Positions 31,871 through 43,764 of a stretch of DNA of 64,000 bases are shown one piece after another. The notes under the pieces were generated by a model. It had not been told where the DNA came from. It worked only from the letters and a program-made list of their open reading frames with translations, and ran no database searches. The stretch's first letter is position 1, and the number at the start of each line of letters is the position of its first letter. The stretch comes from XN24 sp964462675 (GTDB taxonomy: Bacteria > Pseudomonadota > Gammaproteobacteria > Steroidobacterales > XN24). The DNA lies in assembly GCA_964462675.1 (NCBI GenBank), contig CAYWYS010000009.1, positions 1-64,000 of the forward strand, in the 5' to 3' direction. The position numbers and the translations under genes are program-made.

Positions 31871-33891
31871 AGCGCCGCCGCGAGGCGCGTCGCCTGGTCG
31901 ATGGCCCGCTTGGCGTCGAGCTCCGCCGCTTCCAGCGCGCCGCCGACGAGACTCACGGCCAAGTCCCGGCCGGCAAGCTCGTCGGCGAGCACACGCAAGG
32001 GCTCCTGGCCGGCGCAGACGATGACGTTGTCGACCTCGAGCAGGCGCTCCGTGCCGTCCACGCGGATGCGCAAGCCGCCCGGCTCGACGCCGAGGTACTG
32101 CACGCCTGCAAGCATGTTGACGCCGCGGCGCTGCAGGCCGAGCCGATGGGCCCAGCCGGTGGTCTTGCCGAGGCCCCGACCCGGCTTGCCGGTCTTCCGC
32201 TGCAACAGCCAGATCTCGCGGCCCGAGGCTGCTGGACGCGGCTCGACGCCCTCGACGCCGGCCCGCGCGGTCAAGCGACCGTCGATGCCCCATTCTTCGT
32301 TGTAGCCTGCGACCGGGTCTTCTCCGGCGTGGCCATGCGCGAGAAAGGTGGCGACGTCGAAGCCGATGCCGCCGGCGCCGATGATGGCGACCCGGCGGCC
32401 GACCTCGCGCCGGCCCAGCAGCACATCGATGTAGGACAGCACGGAGGGACGGTCGAGCCCGGAGATCGGCGGCGTGCGTGGCACGACGCCGGTCGCGATG
32501 ATGACGTGGTCGAATCCGCCCGCGGCAAGCTCATCGGCCGTCACCGCCCGCCCGAGCTTGACGCTCACGCCGCTGGTCTCAAGTCGCCGCCGGAAGTAAC
32601 GCAGCGTTTCGGCAAACTCCTGCTTGCCGGGCACGCGCCGCGCCAGCTGGAACTGCCCGCCGATCTCCGGCGCCGCCTCGAACAGCGTCACGCGGTGGCC
32701 GCGTTCCGCGGCCGTCGTCGCCGCGGCCAGCCCGGCCGGGCCGCCGCCGACGACTGCGATGCGCAGCGCGACCGCGGCCGGCTCGATCACGAGCTCGGTC
32801 TCGTGGCAGGCGCGCGGGTTGACCAGGCAGCTCGAGCGCCGCCCCGCGAAGGTGTGATCCAGGCAGGCCTGGTTGCAGGCGATGCAGGTGTTGATCTCGT
32901 CGGCGCGGCCCTCGGCCGCCTTGCGAACGAACTCCGGATCGGCGAGAAACGGGCGGGCCAGGCTGACCATGTCGGCCTCGCCGCGCGCCAGGATGCCCTC
33001 GGCGACCTCCGGCGTGTTGATGCGGTTGGTGGCGACGACCGGCACCGGCAGCGCCTCGCGCAGGCGGGCCGTCACCCAGGCGAACGCGGCGCGCGGCACC
33101 AGCGTCGCGATCGTCGGGATGCGCGCCTCGTGCCAGCCGATGCCGGTGTTGATGATCGTCGCGCCGGCGGCGGCCACGGCGCGGCCGAGCCTGACGACCT
33201 CGTCCCAGTCGCTGCCGCCATCGACGAGATCCAGCGCCGACAGGCGGTAGATGATGATGAAATCCGGCCCCACGGCTTCCCGCACGCGCCGCACGATCTC
33301 GATCGGGAAACGGCAGCGATGCTCGAAGTCCCCGCCCCACTCGTCCTGGCGACGATTGGTGCGCGCAGCGATGAACTCGTTGATCAGGTAGCCCTCGGAG
33401 CCCATGATCTCGACGCCGTCGTAGCCGGCCTCGCGCGCCAGCGAGGCGCAGCGGGCGAAGGCCCGGATCTGGGCCTCGACGCCCCGCGCGCCGAGGCCGC
33501 GCGGCTTGAACGGCGAAATCGGCGATTTCAGCGCTGACGGCGCGACCGCGAGCGGATGGTATGCATAGCGCCCGGCGTGCAGGATCTGCATGCAGACCCG
33601 CCCGCCAGCGGCATGCACCGCGGCGGTGACCAGGCGGTGCCGCGCCAGCTCGCGGCGCGCCGACAGCTTGCCTGCAAACGGCGCCACCCAGCCGGCGATG
33701 TTCGGCGCGATACCGCCGGTCACGATCAGCCCCGCGCCGCCAGCCGCGCGCTCCGCGAGGTACGCCGCGAGCTTCGGGTAGTTGGCAGCGCGATCCTCGA
33801 GCCCGGTGTGCATCGAGCCCATCAGGACGCGGTTCGGCAGCGTCGCGAAGCCAAGATCGAGCGGTGCGAACAGATGCGGGTAATGAGCCAT
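31867..33891 (-). CDS. fadH: NADPH-dependent 2,4-dienoyl-CoA reductase
   Basis: FadH reduces 2,4-dienoyl-CoA intermediates so that unsaturated fatty acids can enter beta-oxidation. The 674-residue protein has an N-terminal TIM-barrel flavin domain (MGSMHTGLED, QILHAGRYAYHP), a 4Fe-4S site with C336, C339, C343 and C355, and C-terminal FAD/NADPH domains with VVGGGPAGLAAA and IIGAGGIGFDVA. Spacing of the cluster ligands matches E. coli FadH. A promoter candidate lies just upstream. It is translationally coupled to the YgjP-type peptidase and divergent from WS/DGAT. Confidence 0.95.
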   Translation of the reverse strand: MAHYPHLFAPLDLGFATLPNRVLMGSMHTGLEDRAANYPKLAAYLAERAAGGAGLIVTGGIAPNIAGWVAPFAGKLSARRELARHRLVTAAVHAAGGRVCMQILHAGRYAYHPLAVAPSALKSPISPFKPRGLGARGVEAQIRAFARCASLAREAGYDGVEIMGSEGYLINEFIAARTNRRQDEWGGDFEHRCRFPIEIVRRVREAVGPDFIIIYRLSALDLVDGGSDWDEVVRLGRAVAAAGATIINTGIGWHEARIPTIATLVPRAAFAWVTARLREALPVPVVATNRINTPEVAEGILARGEADMVSLARPFLADPEFVRKAAEGRADEINTCIACNQACLDHTFAGRRSSCLVNPRACHETELVIEPAAVALRIAVVGGGPAGLAAATTAAERGHRVTLFEAAPEIGGQFQLARRVPGKQEFAETLRYFRRRLETSGVSVKLGRAVTADELAAGGFDHVIIATGVVPRTPPISGLDRPSVLSYIDVLLGRREVGRRVAIIGAGGIGFDVATFLAHGHAGEDPVAGYNEEWGIDGRLTARAGVEGVEPRPAASGREIWLLQRKTGKPGRGLGKTTGWAHRLGLQRRGVNMLAGVQYLGVEPGGLRIRVDGTERLLEVDNVIVCAGQEPLRVLADELAGRDLAVSLVGGALEAAELDAKRAIDQATRLAAAL

Positions 33892-33917
33892 GGAGCGTCC
33901 CAGCGGAAACCGCCGCG

Positions 33918-33945
33918 ACTATAACCGCACACGGGCCGCGCGCAA
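33918..33945 (-). promoter_or_regulatory. Candidate promoter of fadH
   Basis: TATAGT (33918-33923) with TTGCGC (33940-33945) at 16-base spacing on the minus strand, in the 118-bp divergent gap with the WS/DGAT gene. The -10 box matches consensus at five of six bases; the -35 is weak. Confidence 0.42.
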
Positions 33946-34009
33946 AACGCCGGCGCCGCCCAAGCGCGGCGGTGCTTGATGTACCATTTGCGCTACTCCG
34001 GAGGATGCA

Positions 34010-35587
34010 ATGAGCCGCATATCGATCACAGATTACGCTTTCCTGTTGACCGAGACGGCCGACAGCCCGCGTCACGTCGGCTCATTGCAGATTTTCCGGC
34101 CGCCGGCGAATTACACCGGCGACTTCGTCGGCGAGCTGATCGACGAGCTGCGGCGCCACCAGGTCGGCAGCCCGTTCAACCAGCGCCTCAAGGTGACCCT
34201 GACCGGCATGCCGCAGTGGATCCCGGACCGCACATTCGACCTGGACTACCATGTGCGGCGTTCGGCGCTGCCGGCGCCCGGCAGCCGCCGCCAGCTGGCC
34301 GACCTTGCCTCGCGGCTGCATTCGTACATGCTGGACCGGGGGCATCCGCTCTGGGAACTGCATTTCGTCGAGGGGCTCGACGACGGCTGTTTCGCGGTCT
34401 ATACCAAGATCCACCATGCCTATTGCGACGGCGCGACGCTCGTCCGGATGGCACTCGGTGCGCTGAACACCGATGCGCGAGACCCGCTGGTGCGCGCTTT
34501 CTGGGAGATGGGCGAGAGCGAGTCCGCCGGCCACCCGGATCGGGACATTCGCGCGGCGCTGGCCGGCCTCGGCAGCGGCCTGAAGTCGGCGCTGGTCATG
34601 GGCAAGGAACTCACCGGCATCGCCGGGAAGATGGCGCTCGATCGGCTCGGCTTCGCCAAGTCGCCGCTCGAAGTGCCGTTCACGGCGCCCCGCACCGCGC
34701 TGAACGGGCATATCACGCGCGCCCGCCGCATCGCCGGCTGCAGCCTCGAGATTGCCCGGCTCAAGGCCGTGGCGCGTTCGACCGGCACGACGCTGAACGA
34801 TGTCGTCGTGACGATCTGCGACATCGCGCTGCGGCGCTACCTCGCGCGCTACGCGGAACTGCCCCGCGGCCCGCTGGTGGCGCAGTTGCCGGTCAACCTG
34901 CGGCGCCAGGGCGAGACCTCATCGACCAACATCCTCGGCATCATTCCGGTGCGGCTCGCCGGCGTCAGCCGCAATCCGCTCAAGCGCCTCAGGGAGATCC
35001 ATCATTCCTGCGCGGAAATGAAAGACGCGCTGTTCGCGATGTCGCGCGAGACGGTGATGGCCTACACCCTGCTGATCCAGGGCGCCGCGGTCGTCGGCGA
35101 CGCACTGCACGTGTCGCAGCTGGCGCCACCGGCGGGCAACATACTGATCTCCAACCTGCCCGGCTCGCACGTCAAGCTTTACCTGCGGGGCGCGCAGCTC
35201 GAGGAGGTCTTCCCGATTTCCACGATCCCGCCGGACATGGTCATGAACATCACGGTGTTCAGCTACGCGGGGACGATGTTTTTCGGCATGATCGCCGGCT
35301 ACGAAGCGGTGCCGCACCTGCCGGAAATACGCGGCTACATCCACGAGGCGCTGGATACGCTGGAGCACGAGGTGGCGGCCGTGCTCGCTGCCTCGCCCGA
35401 GGCCGATCCGCACGCTGCGGCCGGACCGGCCGGCGCGATCGCCGGCAGCGGCAAGGATGCCGACGCGTCCGCGGCGCGCGCTGCGGCGAAGCGCCGCGCG
35501 CCGAAAGCGGCCGCGCGGAACAGCAAGGTCGGCGGCAAGACGGGCTCGATGCGCCGCGCAGCCGCCAGCAAGAAGACTCCCGCCTGA
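34010..35587 (+). CDS. Wax ester synthase / diacylglycerol acyltransferase (WS/DGAT)
   Basis: This enzyme esterifies fatty acyl-CoA to fatty alcohols or diacylglycerol, making storage wax esters or triacylglycerol. The 525-residue protein has the catalytic HHxxxDG motif as HHAYCDG (135-141), and late conserved PLWE and ISNLPG segments. Residues from about 463 form a tail rich in Ala, Lys and Arg not expected in the core family, resembling histone H1-like or DNA/granule-binding tails. GGAGG precedes the ATG. The stop overlaps the first codon of tatD. Confidence 0.92.
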   Translation: MSRISITDYAFLLTETADSPRHVGSLQIFRPPANYTGDFVGELIDELRRHQVGSPFNQRLKVTLTGMPQWIPDRTFDLDYHVRRSALPAPGSRRQLADLASRLHSYMLDRGHPLWELHFVEGLDDGCFAVYTKIHHAYCDGATLVRMALGALNTDARDPLVRAFWEMGESESAGHPDRDIRAALAGLGSGLKSALVMGKELTGIAGKMALDRLGFAKSPLEVPFTAPRTALNGHITRARRIAGCSLEIARLKAVARSTGTTLNDVVVTICDIALRRYLARYAELPRGPLVAQLPVNLRRQGETSSTNILGIIPVRLAGVSRNPLKRLREIHHSCAEMKDALFAMSRETVMAYTLLIQGAAVVGDALHVSQLAPPAGNILISNLPGSHVKLYLRGAQLEEVFPISTIPPDMVMNITVFSYAGTMFFGMIAGYEAVPHLPEIRGYIHEALDTLEHEVAAVLAASPEADPHAAAGPAGAIAGSGKDADASAARAAAKRRAPKAAARNSKVGGKTGSMRRAAASKKTPA

Positions 35588-36360
35588 TCGATATCGGCGT
35601 CAACCTGGCACACGACAGCTTCGACGCCGATCGCGCCGAGGTCATCGCACGCGCGCGGGCGGCCGGCGTCGACCGGATGATCGTGACCGGCAGCTCGCTG
35701 CAGTCCAGCGCGGCCGCGATGGCGCTCGCGCGACAGGACCCGGCGCTGTACGCGACCGTCGGTGTGCATCCGCATCATGCCACTGAGCTGGCGCCCGGCC
35801 ATGTGCCGCAGCTGGCCGCGCTGGCCGCGCAGCCCGGCGCGGTGGCGATTGGCGAATGCGGCCTCGATTTCTTCCGCGATTTTTCGCCTCGCGGCCAGCA
35901 GGAAGAGGCGTTCCGGCTGCAGCTCGAACTCGCAATACAGACCGGCCTGCCGCTGTTCCTGCACCAGCGGGATGCGCACGAGCGCTTTCTCGGCATCCTC
36001 GACGAGTGCGGCGCGCGCATGCCCGCCGGCGTGGCGCACTGCTTCACCGGCGGTCCGGCCGAGCTCGCCGACTACCTCGACCGCGGGCTGCACATCGGGA
36101 TCACCGGCTGGCTCTGCGATGAGCGACGCGGGGATGCGCTGCGCGAGGCCGTGCGCTACCTGCCGCTGGACCGCGTCATGATCGAGACCGACGCCCCCTA
36201 CCTGCTGCCGCGGGACCTCGAGCCGAAGCCCCGCAGTCGTCGCAACGAGCCGATGCACCTGCCGCACGTCCTGCAGGCGCTGGCGCGGCTGACAGGCCTC
36301 TCTCCGGAGCGGCTGGCCGAGGCGACGACGCGCAATGCCGAGACGCTGTTCCGCCTCTAG
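35584..36360 (+). CDS. tatD: TatD family metal-dependent hydrolase/DNase, apparent CTG start
   Basis: TatD is a TIM-barrel nuclease linked to DNA repair and RNA quality control. About 258 residues align with E. coli TatD from its first residues: LIDIGVNLAHDSF, GVHPHHATE, GECGLDF, HQRDAHERF, HCFTGG, and IETDAPYLLPRDL. No ATG, GTG or TTG is available at the right place; the earliest sensible codon is CTG at 35584, overlapping the WS/DGAT stop as CTGA. The first in-frame ATG (35679) would remove the first conserved strand. Either CTG is used or the protein comes from a rare frameshift off WS/DGAT. Confidence 0.82.
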   Translation: MIDIGVNLAHDSFDADRAEVIARARAAGVDRMIVTGSSLQSSAAAMALARQDPALYATVGVHPHHATELAPGHVPQLAALAAQPGAVAIGECGLDFFRDFSPRGQQEEAFRLQLELAIQTGLPLFLHQRDAHERFLGILDECGARMPAGVAHCFTGGPAELADYLDRGLHIGITGWLCDERRGDALREAVRYLPLDRVMIETDAPYLLPRDLEPKPRSRRNEPMHLPHVLQALARLTGLSPERLAEATTRNAETLFRL

Positions 36361-36402
36361 TACAATGGCGGCCTGCCAATGCCGCCGACACGGAGCTTTT
36401 CG

Positions 36403-37830
<1,428 letters not shown>

Positions 37831-37844
37831 GCCGCGGCAGGCGG

Positions 37845-38396
37845 TCAGACCGGCCGGGAGGCCGCCTTCAGGGCCCCCCAGGCCGCGCGCAACTCGGGCC
37901 CGGGTCCCTGGCGGTCGCGTGCCGGGAATGCAGTGACGAGGTCTTCGGCGAGCAGCACGCCAGGCGGCCTCTCGCCGGAGATTTCGACCGGGCCGAACAT
38001 CAGCACCCGGCCGTCGACCGGCACGCGCGGCGCGAGCGCATGCACGGCGTGGCGCCGCGCCTGCATGCCCGGCAGCGGGTTGCGCAACACCGTGCGGCGC
38101 GCGCCGTCGAGCACCGTCCAGCTCTCCAGCTGGTCGCCCCAGAACAGCGTGCCGGTCAGGCGCCGCACCTCCAGCACGAGAATGCCGCGCGGCGTCAGCA
38201 GTGCCAGGTCGAGGTGGATCTCGCCGTCCACGTCGTCCGGAATGACGACGTCCTCGAGTCGCTCCCACGCAATCCGCCCGAGCAGATAATCGAGCGTCCG
38301 GCGACGTTGCCTGCGCCACACCAGCAGCGCGCCGACGAGCCCGCAGGCGACGAGGCCGGCTGCCACGATCAGCCACATGCCGGGTGGCGGCGTCAC
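37845..38396 (-). CDS. Membrane-anchored NERD (nuclease-related) domain protein
   Basis: A 183-residue protein: one N-terminal hydrophobic segment (WLIVAAGLVACGLVGALLVW), a basic stretch, then a NERD-like core with IHLDLALLTPRGILVLEVRR, where the D and ExR/K residues recall the PD-(D/E)xK nuclease fold. NERD proteins are thought to act on nucleic acids, but few have been tested. It starts with GTG overlapping the rarD stop as GTGA; an ATG at 38378 is an alternative. It is the last gene of thrB-rarD-NERD. Confidence 0.75.
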   Translation of the reverse strand: MTPPPGMWLIVAAGLVACGLVGALLVWRRQRRRTLDYLLGRIAWERLEDVVIPDDVDGEIHLDLALLTPRGILVLEVRRLTGTLFWGDQLESWTVLDGARRTVLRNPLPGMQARRHAVHALAPRVPVDGRVLMFGPVEISGERPPGVLLAEDLVTAFPARDRQGPGPELRAAWGALKAASRPV

Positions 38397-39301
38397 GGCG
38401 ATCCGCCGGCCGCAGCCTGGCGGCGCAGTCGTTCGCGGGTCCTGAGGCTGTCGATCGTGAACACCGCAAGGCCGCTCCAGATCAGCACGAAGGTCACCGC
38501 CCACGCTGCCGTAAACGGCTCGGCGTAGACGAGCGTCGCGAGCAGGAAGGTCAGTGTCGGGGCAAGGTACTGAAAGAAGCCGACCGTGATCAAGGGCAAG
38601 CGCTTGGCCGCCTCGGCAAACCACAGCAACGGCAGCAGCGTCACCGGCCCGGCCAGCACCAGCAGCAGCGTCGTGCGCGTGTCGCTGCCGAACGAGAATT
38701 CGCCGCGCGCGGCGAACCAGCCCAGGGCGATCAAGGCCAGCGGCGCGAGCAGCAGCGTCTCGACGAACAAGGCCGCCAGCGGCGGCAAGCCGAGGCGTTT
38801 CCTGATCAACCCGTAGAAGCCGAAGCTGAAGGCCAGCGCCAGCGAGATCCACGGCAATCCGCCGAGTTCGAACGCGAGACTGAGCGTGCCGGCCGCGGCC
38901 AGCGCCACCGCCAGTGTCCGGCCGCGCCCCAGCCGCTCACCGAGAAACAACATCCCGAGCAGCACGTTGACCAGCGGGTTGATGTAGTAGCCAAGGCTCG
39001 TGGACATGACCTGGTCGTTGACGACGGCATGGATGTAGATCAGCCAGTTGGTGCTGACGAGCGCAGCGGTCAGCGCCAGCGCGCGCACCGACGGCGCGCT
39101 GCCGAGGGCGGCGCGCACCGCGGGCCACGCCCGCGTGAAGCCGACAAACACGGCGCCGAACAGCACACTCCACAGGACGCGATGCGCCAGCACCTCGACC
39201 GGCGGCACATGGCGCAGCAACTTGAAATAGATCGGGCTCAGGCCCCAGCAGGCGAACGCCGCAATCGCAAACGCCGATCCCGTGCGTGCATCGCTCGGCA
39301 C
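38393..39301 (-). CDS. rarD: EamA/RarD family transporter
   Basis: A 302-residue inner-membrane protein of the DMT superfamily with about ten hydrophobic segments, closest to RarD (E. coli 296 residues). Features include CWGLSPIYFKLL, the NWLIYIHAVVNDQVMSTSLGYYINPL signature, and LLWFAEAAKRLPLITVGFFQYLAPT. The transported compound is unknown; E. coli RarD was named for chloramphenicol sensitivity. The GTG start at 39301 gives the family N-terminus and lies 4 bases after the thrB stop. The longer frame to 39688 runs inside thrB and is rejected. Confidence 0.92.
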   Translation of the reverse strand: MPSDARTGSAFAIAAFACWGLSPIYFKLLRHVPPVEVLAHRVLWSVLFGAVFVGFTRAWPAVRAALGSAPSVRALALTAALVSTNWLIYIHAVVNDQVMSTSLGYYINPLVNVLLGMLFLGERLGRGRTLAVALAAAGTLSLAFELGGLPWISLALAFSFGFYGLIRKRLGLPPLAALFVETLLLAPLALIALGWFAARGEFSFGSDTRTTLLLVLAGPVTLLPLLWFAEAAKRLPLITVGFFQYLAPTLTFLLATLVYAEPFTAAWAVTFVLIWSGLAVFTIDSLRTRERLRRQAAAGGSP

Positions 39302-39305
39302 CCGC

Positions 39306-40238
39306 TCACGGCCTCGCGACGATCCGGGCGCCGGGCGCATCCGGATTCGAGATCCACACTTTGCTCGCCACACCGGCGGCCGTGAAACTCGCCTGGAACG
39401 CCGCCGCAACGGCCGCGGCGCGCGCCGCGGGCACCCACGCGAACACTGCCGGACCGCTGCCCGACAGCGAGCCTCCCAGCGCGCCGGCGGCGCGCGCCGC
39501 CGCCAGCGCCTCGCGGGCGCCGGGAACCAGTTGGGCCCGCTGCGGCCAGATGATCTCGTCCTGCAGGCAGCGCGCGACCTGCGCGAGGTCGTTCCGCAGG
39601 CAACCGGCGACGAAGCCCGCCAGCCACGCCGACTGCCGTACCCAGCTCGCCAGCGGCACCGTCGGCGCCAGGATGGCGCGCGCATCACGCGTGCGCACCT
39701 CGAGATCCGGATGACACAGCACGCAGTCGACGCCCGTCGGCACCGGCAGGCGCGTGCAACGCATCGGCTCGCCCGGCTCGGTCAGCACGAGGCCGCCAAG
39801 CAGCGACGCGGCGGCGTTGTCCGGATGACCGGCACCGCTGGCCGCGTTCTCTCCCTCGAGCGCATAGCGCAGCAGCGTCGAGGTGTCCAGGGAAAGCCCC
39901 CAAAGCGCATTGGCGGCGACCACCGCCGCGACCGCGGAGGCCGCCGAGCCACCCATGCCGGAGCCCAGCGGGATGCCCTTGTGCAAGGCGACCTCGAGAC
40001 CGCTGCGGATGCCATGGTCGGCGGCGATCCGCAGCAGCGGACGAGTGGCCGAGTTGGACTCGGGATCCCGGGGCAGATCGGGCAGCAGTCCGCTGATTTC
40101 GGTGAAGACGACGCCCGGCCGGTCGCGATGCCGCAGGCTGACTGAATCCCCGACGCCGGCGATGGCGTGGCCCAGCACATCGAAACCGACGCCGACATTG
40201 CCGACCGACGCGGGTGCAAACGCGGTGACGCTGTCCAT
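39306..40238 (-). CDS. thrB: Homoserine kinase (GHMP family)
   Basis: ThrB phosphorylates homoserine on the path to threonine. The 310-residue protein starts MDSVTAFAPASVGNVGVGFD and has the ATP loop GIPLGSGMGGSAASAVAA, both typical of the GHMP kinase family, plus a late SLSGSGPAVFAW motif. The start at 40238 is chosen over 40268 and 40328 because of GGAAG upstream and fit to the family. thrA and thrC are not nearby. A strong terminator lies 59 bp upstream in the leader, so attenuation is possible. Confidence 0.94.
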   Translation of the reverse strand: MDSVTAFAPASVGNVGVGFDVLGHAIAGVGDSVSLRHRDRPGVVFTEISGLLPDLPRDPESNSATRPLLRIAADHGIRSGLEVALHKGIPLGSGMGGSAASAVAAVVAANALWGLSLDTSTLLRYALEGENAASGAGHPDNAAASLLGGLVLTEPGEPMRCTRLPVPTGVDCVLCHPDLEVRTRDARAILAPTVPLASWVRQSAWLAGFVAGCLRNDLAQVARCLQDEIIWPQRAQLVPGAREALAAARAAGALGGSLSGSGPAVFAWVPAARAAAVAAAFQASFTAAGVASKVWISNPDAPGARIVARP

Positions 40239-40296
40239 AGCGGCTTCCGGGAAGTGGATCGAGGCCATGCAATTTACCAGCAGTCTGCCGGCCGGG

Positions 40297-40323
40297 AAAA
40301 AAAGAACCCGCCTCTGGGGCGGG
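40297..40323 (-). terminator. Terminator hairpin in the thrB leader
   Basis: CCCGCC/GGCGGG (40307-40312 with 40318-40323) is followed in the minus direction by TTCTTTTTTT. It points towards thrB and lies upstream of its start, in the 243-bp thrB/ppk1 divergent gap. No gene that it could serve ends here, so it is either an attenuator or the end of a small RNA starting near 40440. Confidence 0.65.
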
Positions 40324-40481
40324 ATCAAGTCGCGGGGGATTATTGCTTGTTGATCTACAACCGTCCGCGAGTGCCGGAGACATTAACCCGGCGAGCGACT
40401 GTTTGCAATGTAGCGCGGTCAAGCTCTCAACTTTTGCGCCGAACTCCGGCAAGATGGGACCCTCGGCAGATGGAAAGCACC

Positions 40482-42668
<2,187 letters not shown>

Positions 42669-42680
42669 GCGCTTCGGTCG

Positions 42681-43136
42681 CTAGAAATCCATCAGCATAT
42701 TGGCGTTGCGCGCCAGCTTGTGTTTCTCGCGCTCGGTGCGATCCCGCAGGCTGGCAAACAGCGCCTTCTGCTCCGGCGTGCCGCTTTTCGCCTCGAGCCG
42801 GGCGTAGAGCCGCTCGAACCACTCCGCAGCCTCGAGCCCGATGTCCAGCAAGCGGGCCGGCGACGCGTCGGGCTGCAGCTCTTCCTTCAGCAGCTTGCGG
42901 ATCGCCGAGTCGTCGATCGTGAACGGATCCCATTCCTTGAGCGAGGGATCGGACGAGTCATGCGCGAAGCTGCGCACGGCCTCCGCCAGGTTGGTCTCGC
43001 GCGTGCTCATGTAGTCGAGCAGCATTTTTGAACGTCGCTCGGGCACGCGTGCGCCGAGCTCCGTGTAGGCCCGCGCGATGTCCTCGTGGAAGCGCTCCAC
43101 GAAACCGAGGACTTCCCTGGTCTGGTCGAATCTCAT
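42681..43136 (-). CDS. Conserved helical protein of unknown function
   Basis: A 150-residue, charged, almost entirely alpha-helical protein that I do not recognise. Glutamates and histidines recur in a pattern that could fit a ferritin-like four-helix bundle (FHEDI, RETNLAEAV, EAAEWFERL, EREKHKLA), but the canonical ExxH pairs are not clear. It lies 16 bp downstream of a CBS-domain gene, at the end of the nqr run, and converges with ppk1. A role linked to the CBS protein is possible from position only. Confidence 0.65.
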   Translation of the reverse strand: MRFDQTREVLGFVERFHEDIARAYTELGARVPERRSKMLLDYMSTRETNLAEAVRSFAHDSSDPSLKEWDPFTIDDSAIRKLLKEELQPDASPARLLDIGLEAAEWFERLYARLEAKSGTPEQKALFASLRDRTEREKHKLARNANMLMDF

Positions 43137-43152
43137 CGTTCGCTCTCCCTGC

Positions 43153-43563
43153 TCAACTGGCCTCCAGGGCCATGTCCTGGAATGCCCGCAGGATGTCGCG
43201 CAGGCTGATATTGCCCACCACGCGATTGCCCTTCATGACCGGCATGCCGCGATAGTAGAACTGCCCGTCCCGGCGGAACAGGCGCGCGACGTCCATGATG
43301 CTGTCGTCCACATCGACCGTCTCGAACTCGACACACATGTAATCCCGCACTTTGCCGCCGCGCGAGCCGTGATAGCCGGCCTGCATCGCGCCCTCGAGAC
43401 AGTCGGTCTCGGCCAGCACGCCGACGAGGTTGCCGAGCCGATCGATGACCGGGCCGCCGGAGATGCCGTTGTCGACCAGCTGGCCGACCGCCGCCAGGAT
43501 CTCCATCTCCGGCGAGAACTGGATCAAGTTGCGGGACATGTAGTCGCGGACCGTGACGCCCAT
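43153..43563 (-). CDS. Tandem CBS-domain protein
   Basis: A 136-residue protein made of two CBS domains (about 5-60 and 70-130) with no other domain, typical of stand-alone adenosine-nucleotide sensors. Recognisable segments are ISGGPVIDRLGNLVGVLAE and GMPVMKGNRVVGNISLRDIL. It follows nqrM by 11 bp on the same strand, so it may be transcribed with the sodium pump genes. The ligand and target are unknown. Confidence 0.85.
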   Translation of the reverse strand: MGVTVRDYMSRNLIQFSPEMEILAAVGQLVDNGISGGPVIDRLGNLVGVLAETDCLEGAMQAGYHGSRGGKVRDYMCVEFETVDVDDSIMDVARLFRRDGQFYYRGMPVMKGNRVVGNISLRDILRAFQDMALEAS

Positions 43564-43574
43564 GGCTTATTGCC

Positions 43575-43760
43575 TCAGTGCGCCGCGCGACGCCGCGCGC
43601 ATGGCCGGCGGCAAGCGCCGCCACAATCCGAATCGACGCCGGCGACCCGGTTGAGACCGCCGCAACTGCCCTCGATCCTTCGCCGGCCGAACATCACGCC
43701 CACGGACATCGCCGCGATCGCCGTCGCGAACAGCAGGAATGCAAACAGGAAGGTCGCCAT
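43575..43760 (-). CDS. nqrM: Na(+)-NQR maturation protein NqrM
   Basis: NqrM is needed for insertion of the iron centre between NqrD and NqrE. The 61-residue protein has one N-terminal membrane helix (MATFLFAFLLFATAIAAMSVGVMFG), followed by RRRIEGSCGGLNR and a Cys-rich end with DCGGACRRPC; four cysteines in this arrangement mark the family (DUF539). The start at 43760 lies 4 bases after the nqrF stop. Position directly after nqrF confirms the call. Confidence 0.93.
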   Translation of the reverse strand: MATFLFAFLLFATAIAAMSVGVMFGRRRIEGSCGGLNRVAGVDSDCGGACRRPCARRRAAH

Positions 43761-43764
43761 GCCG

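Noticed and set aside
35540..35600. A programmed frameshift creating a WS/DGAT-TatD fusion
   Set aside because: A -1 shift would be required, but no slippery heptamer or clear stimulatory structure is seen; re-initiation at CTG is simpler. Kept as an alternative in the findings.
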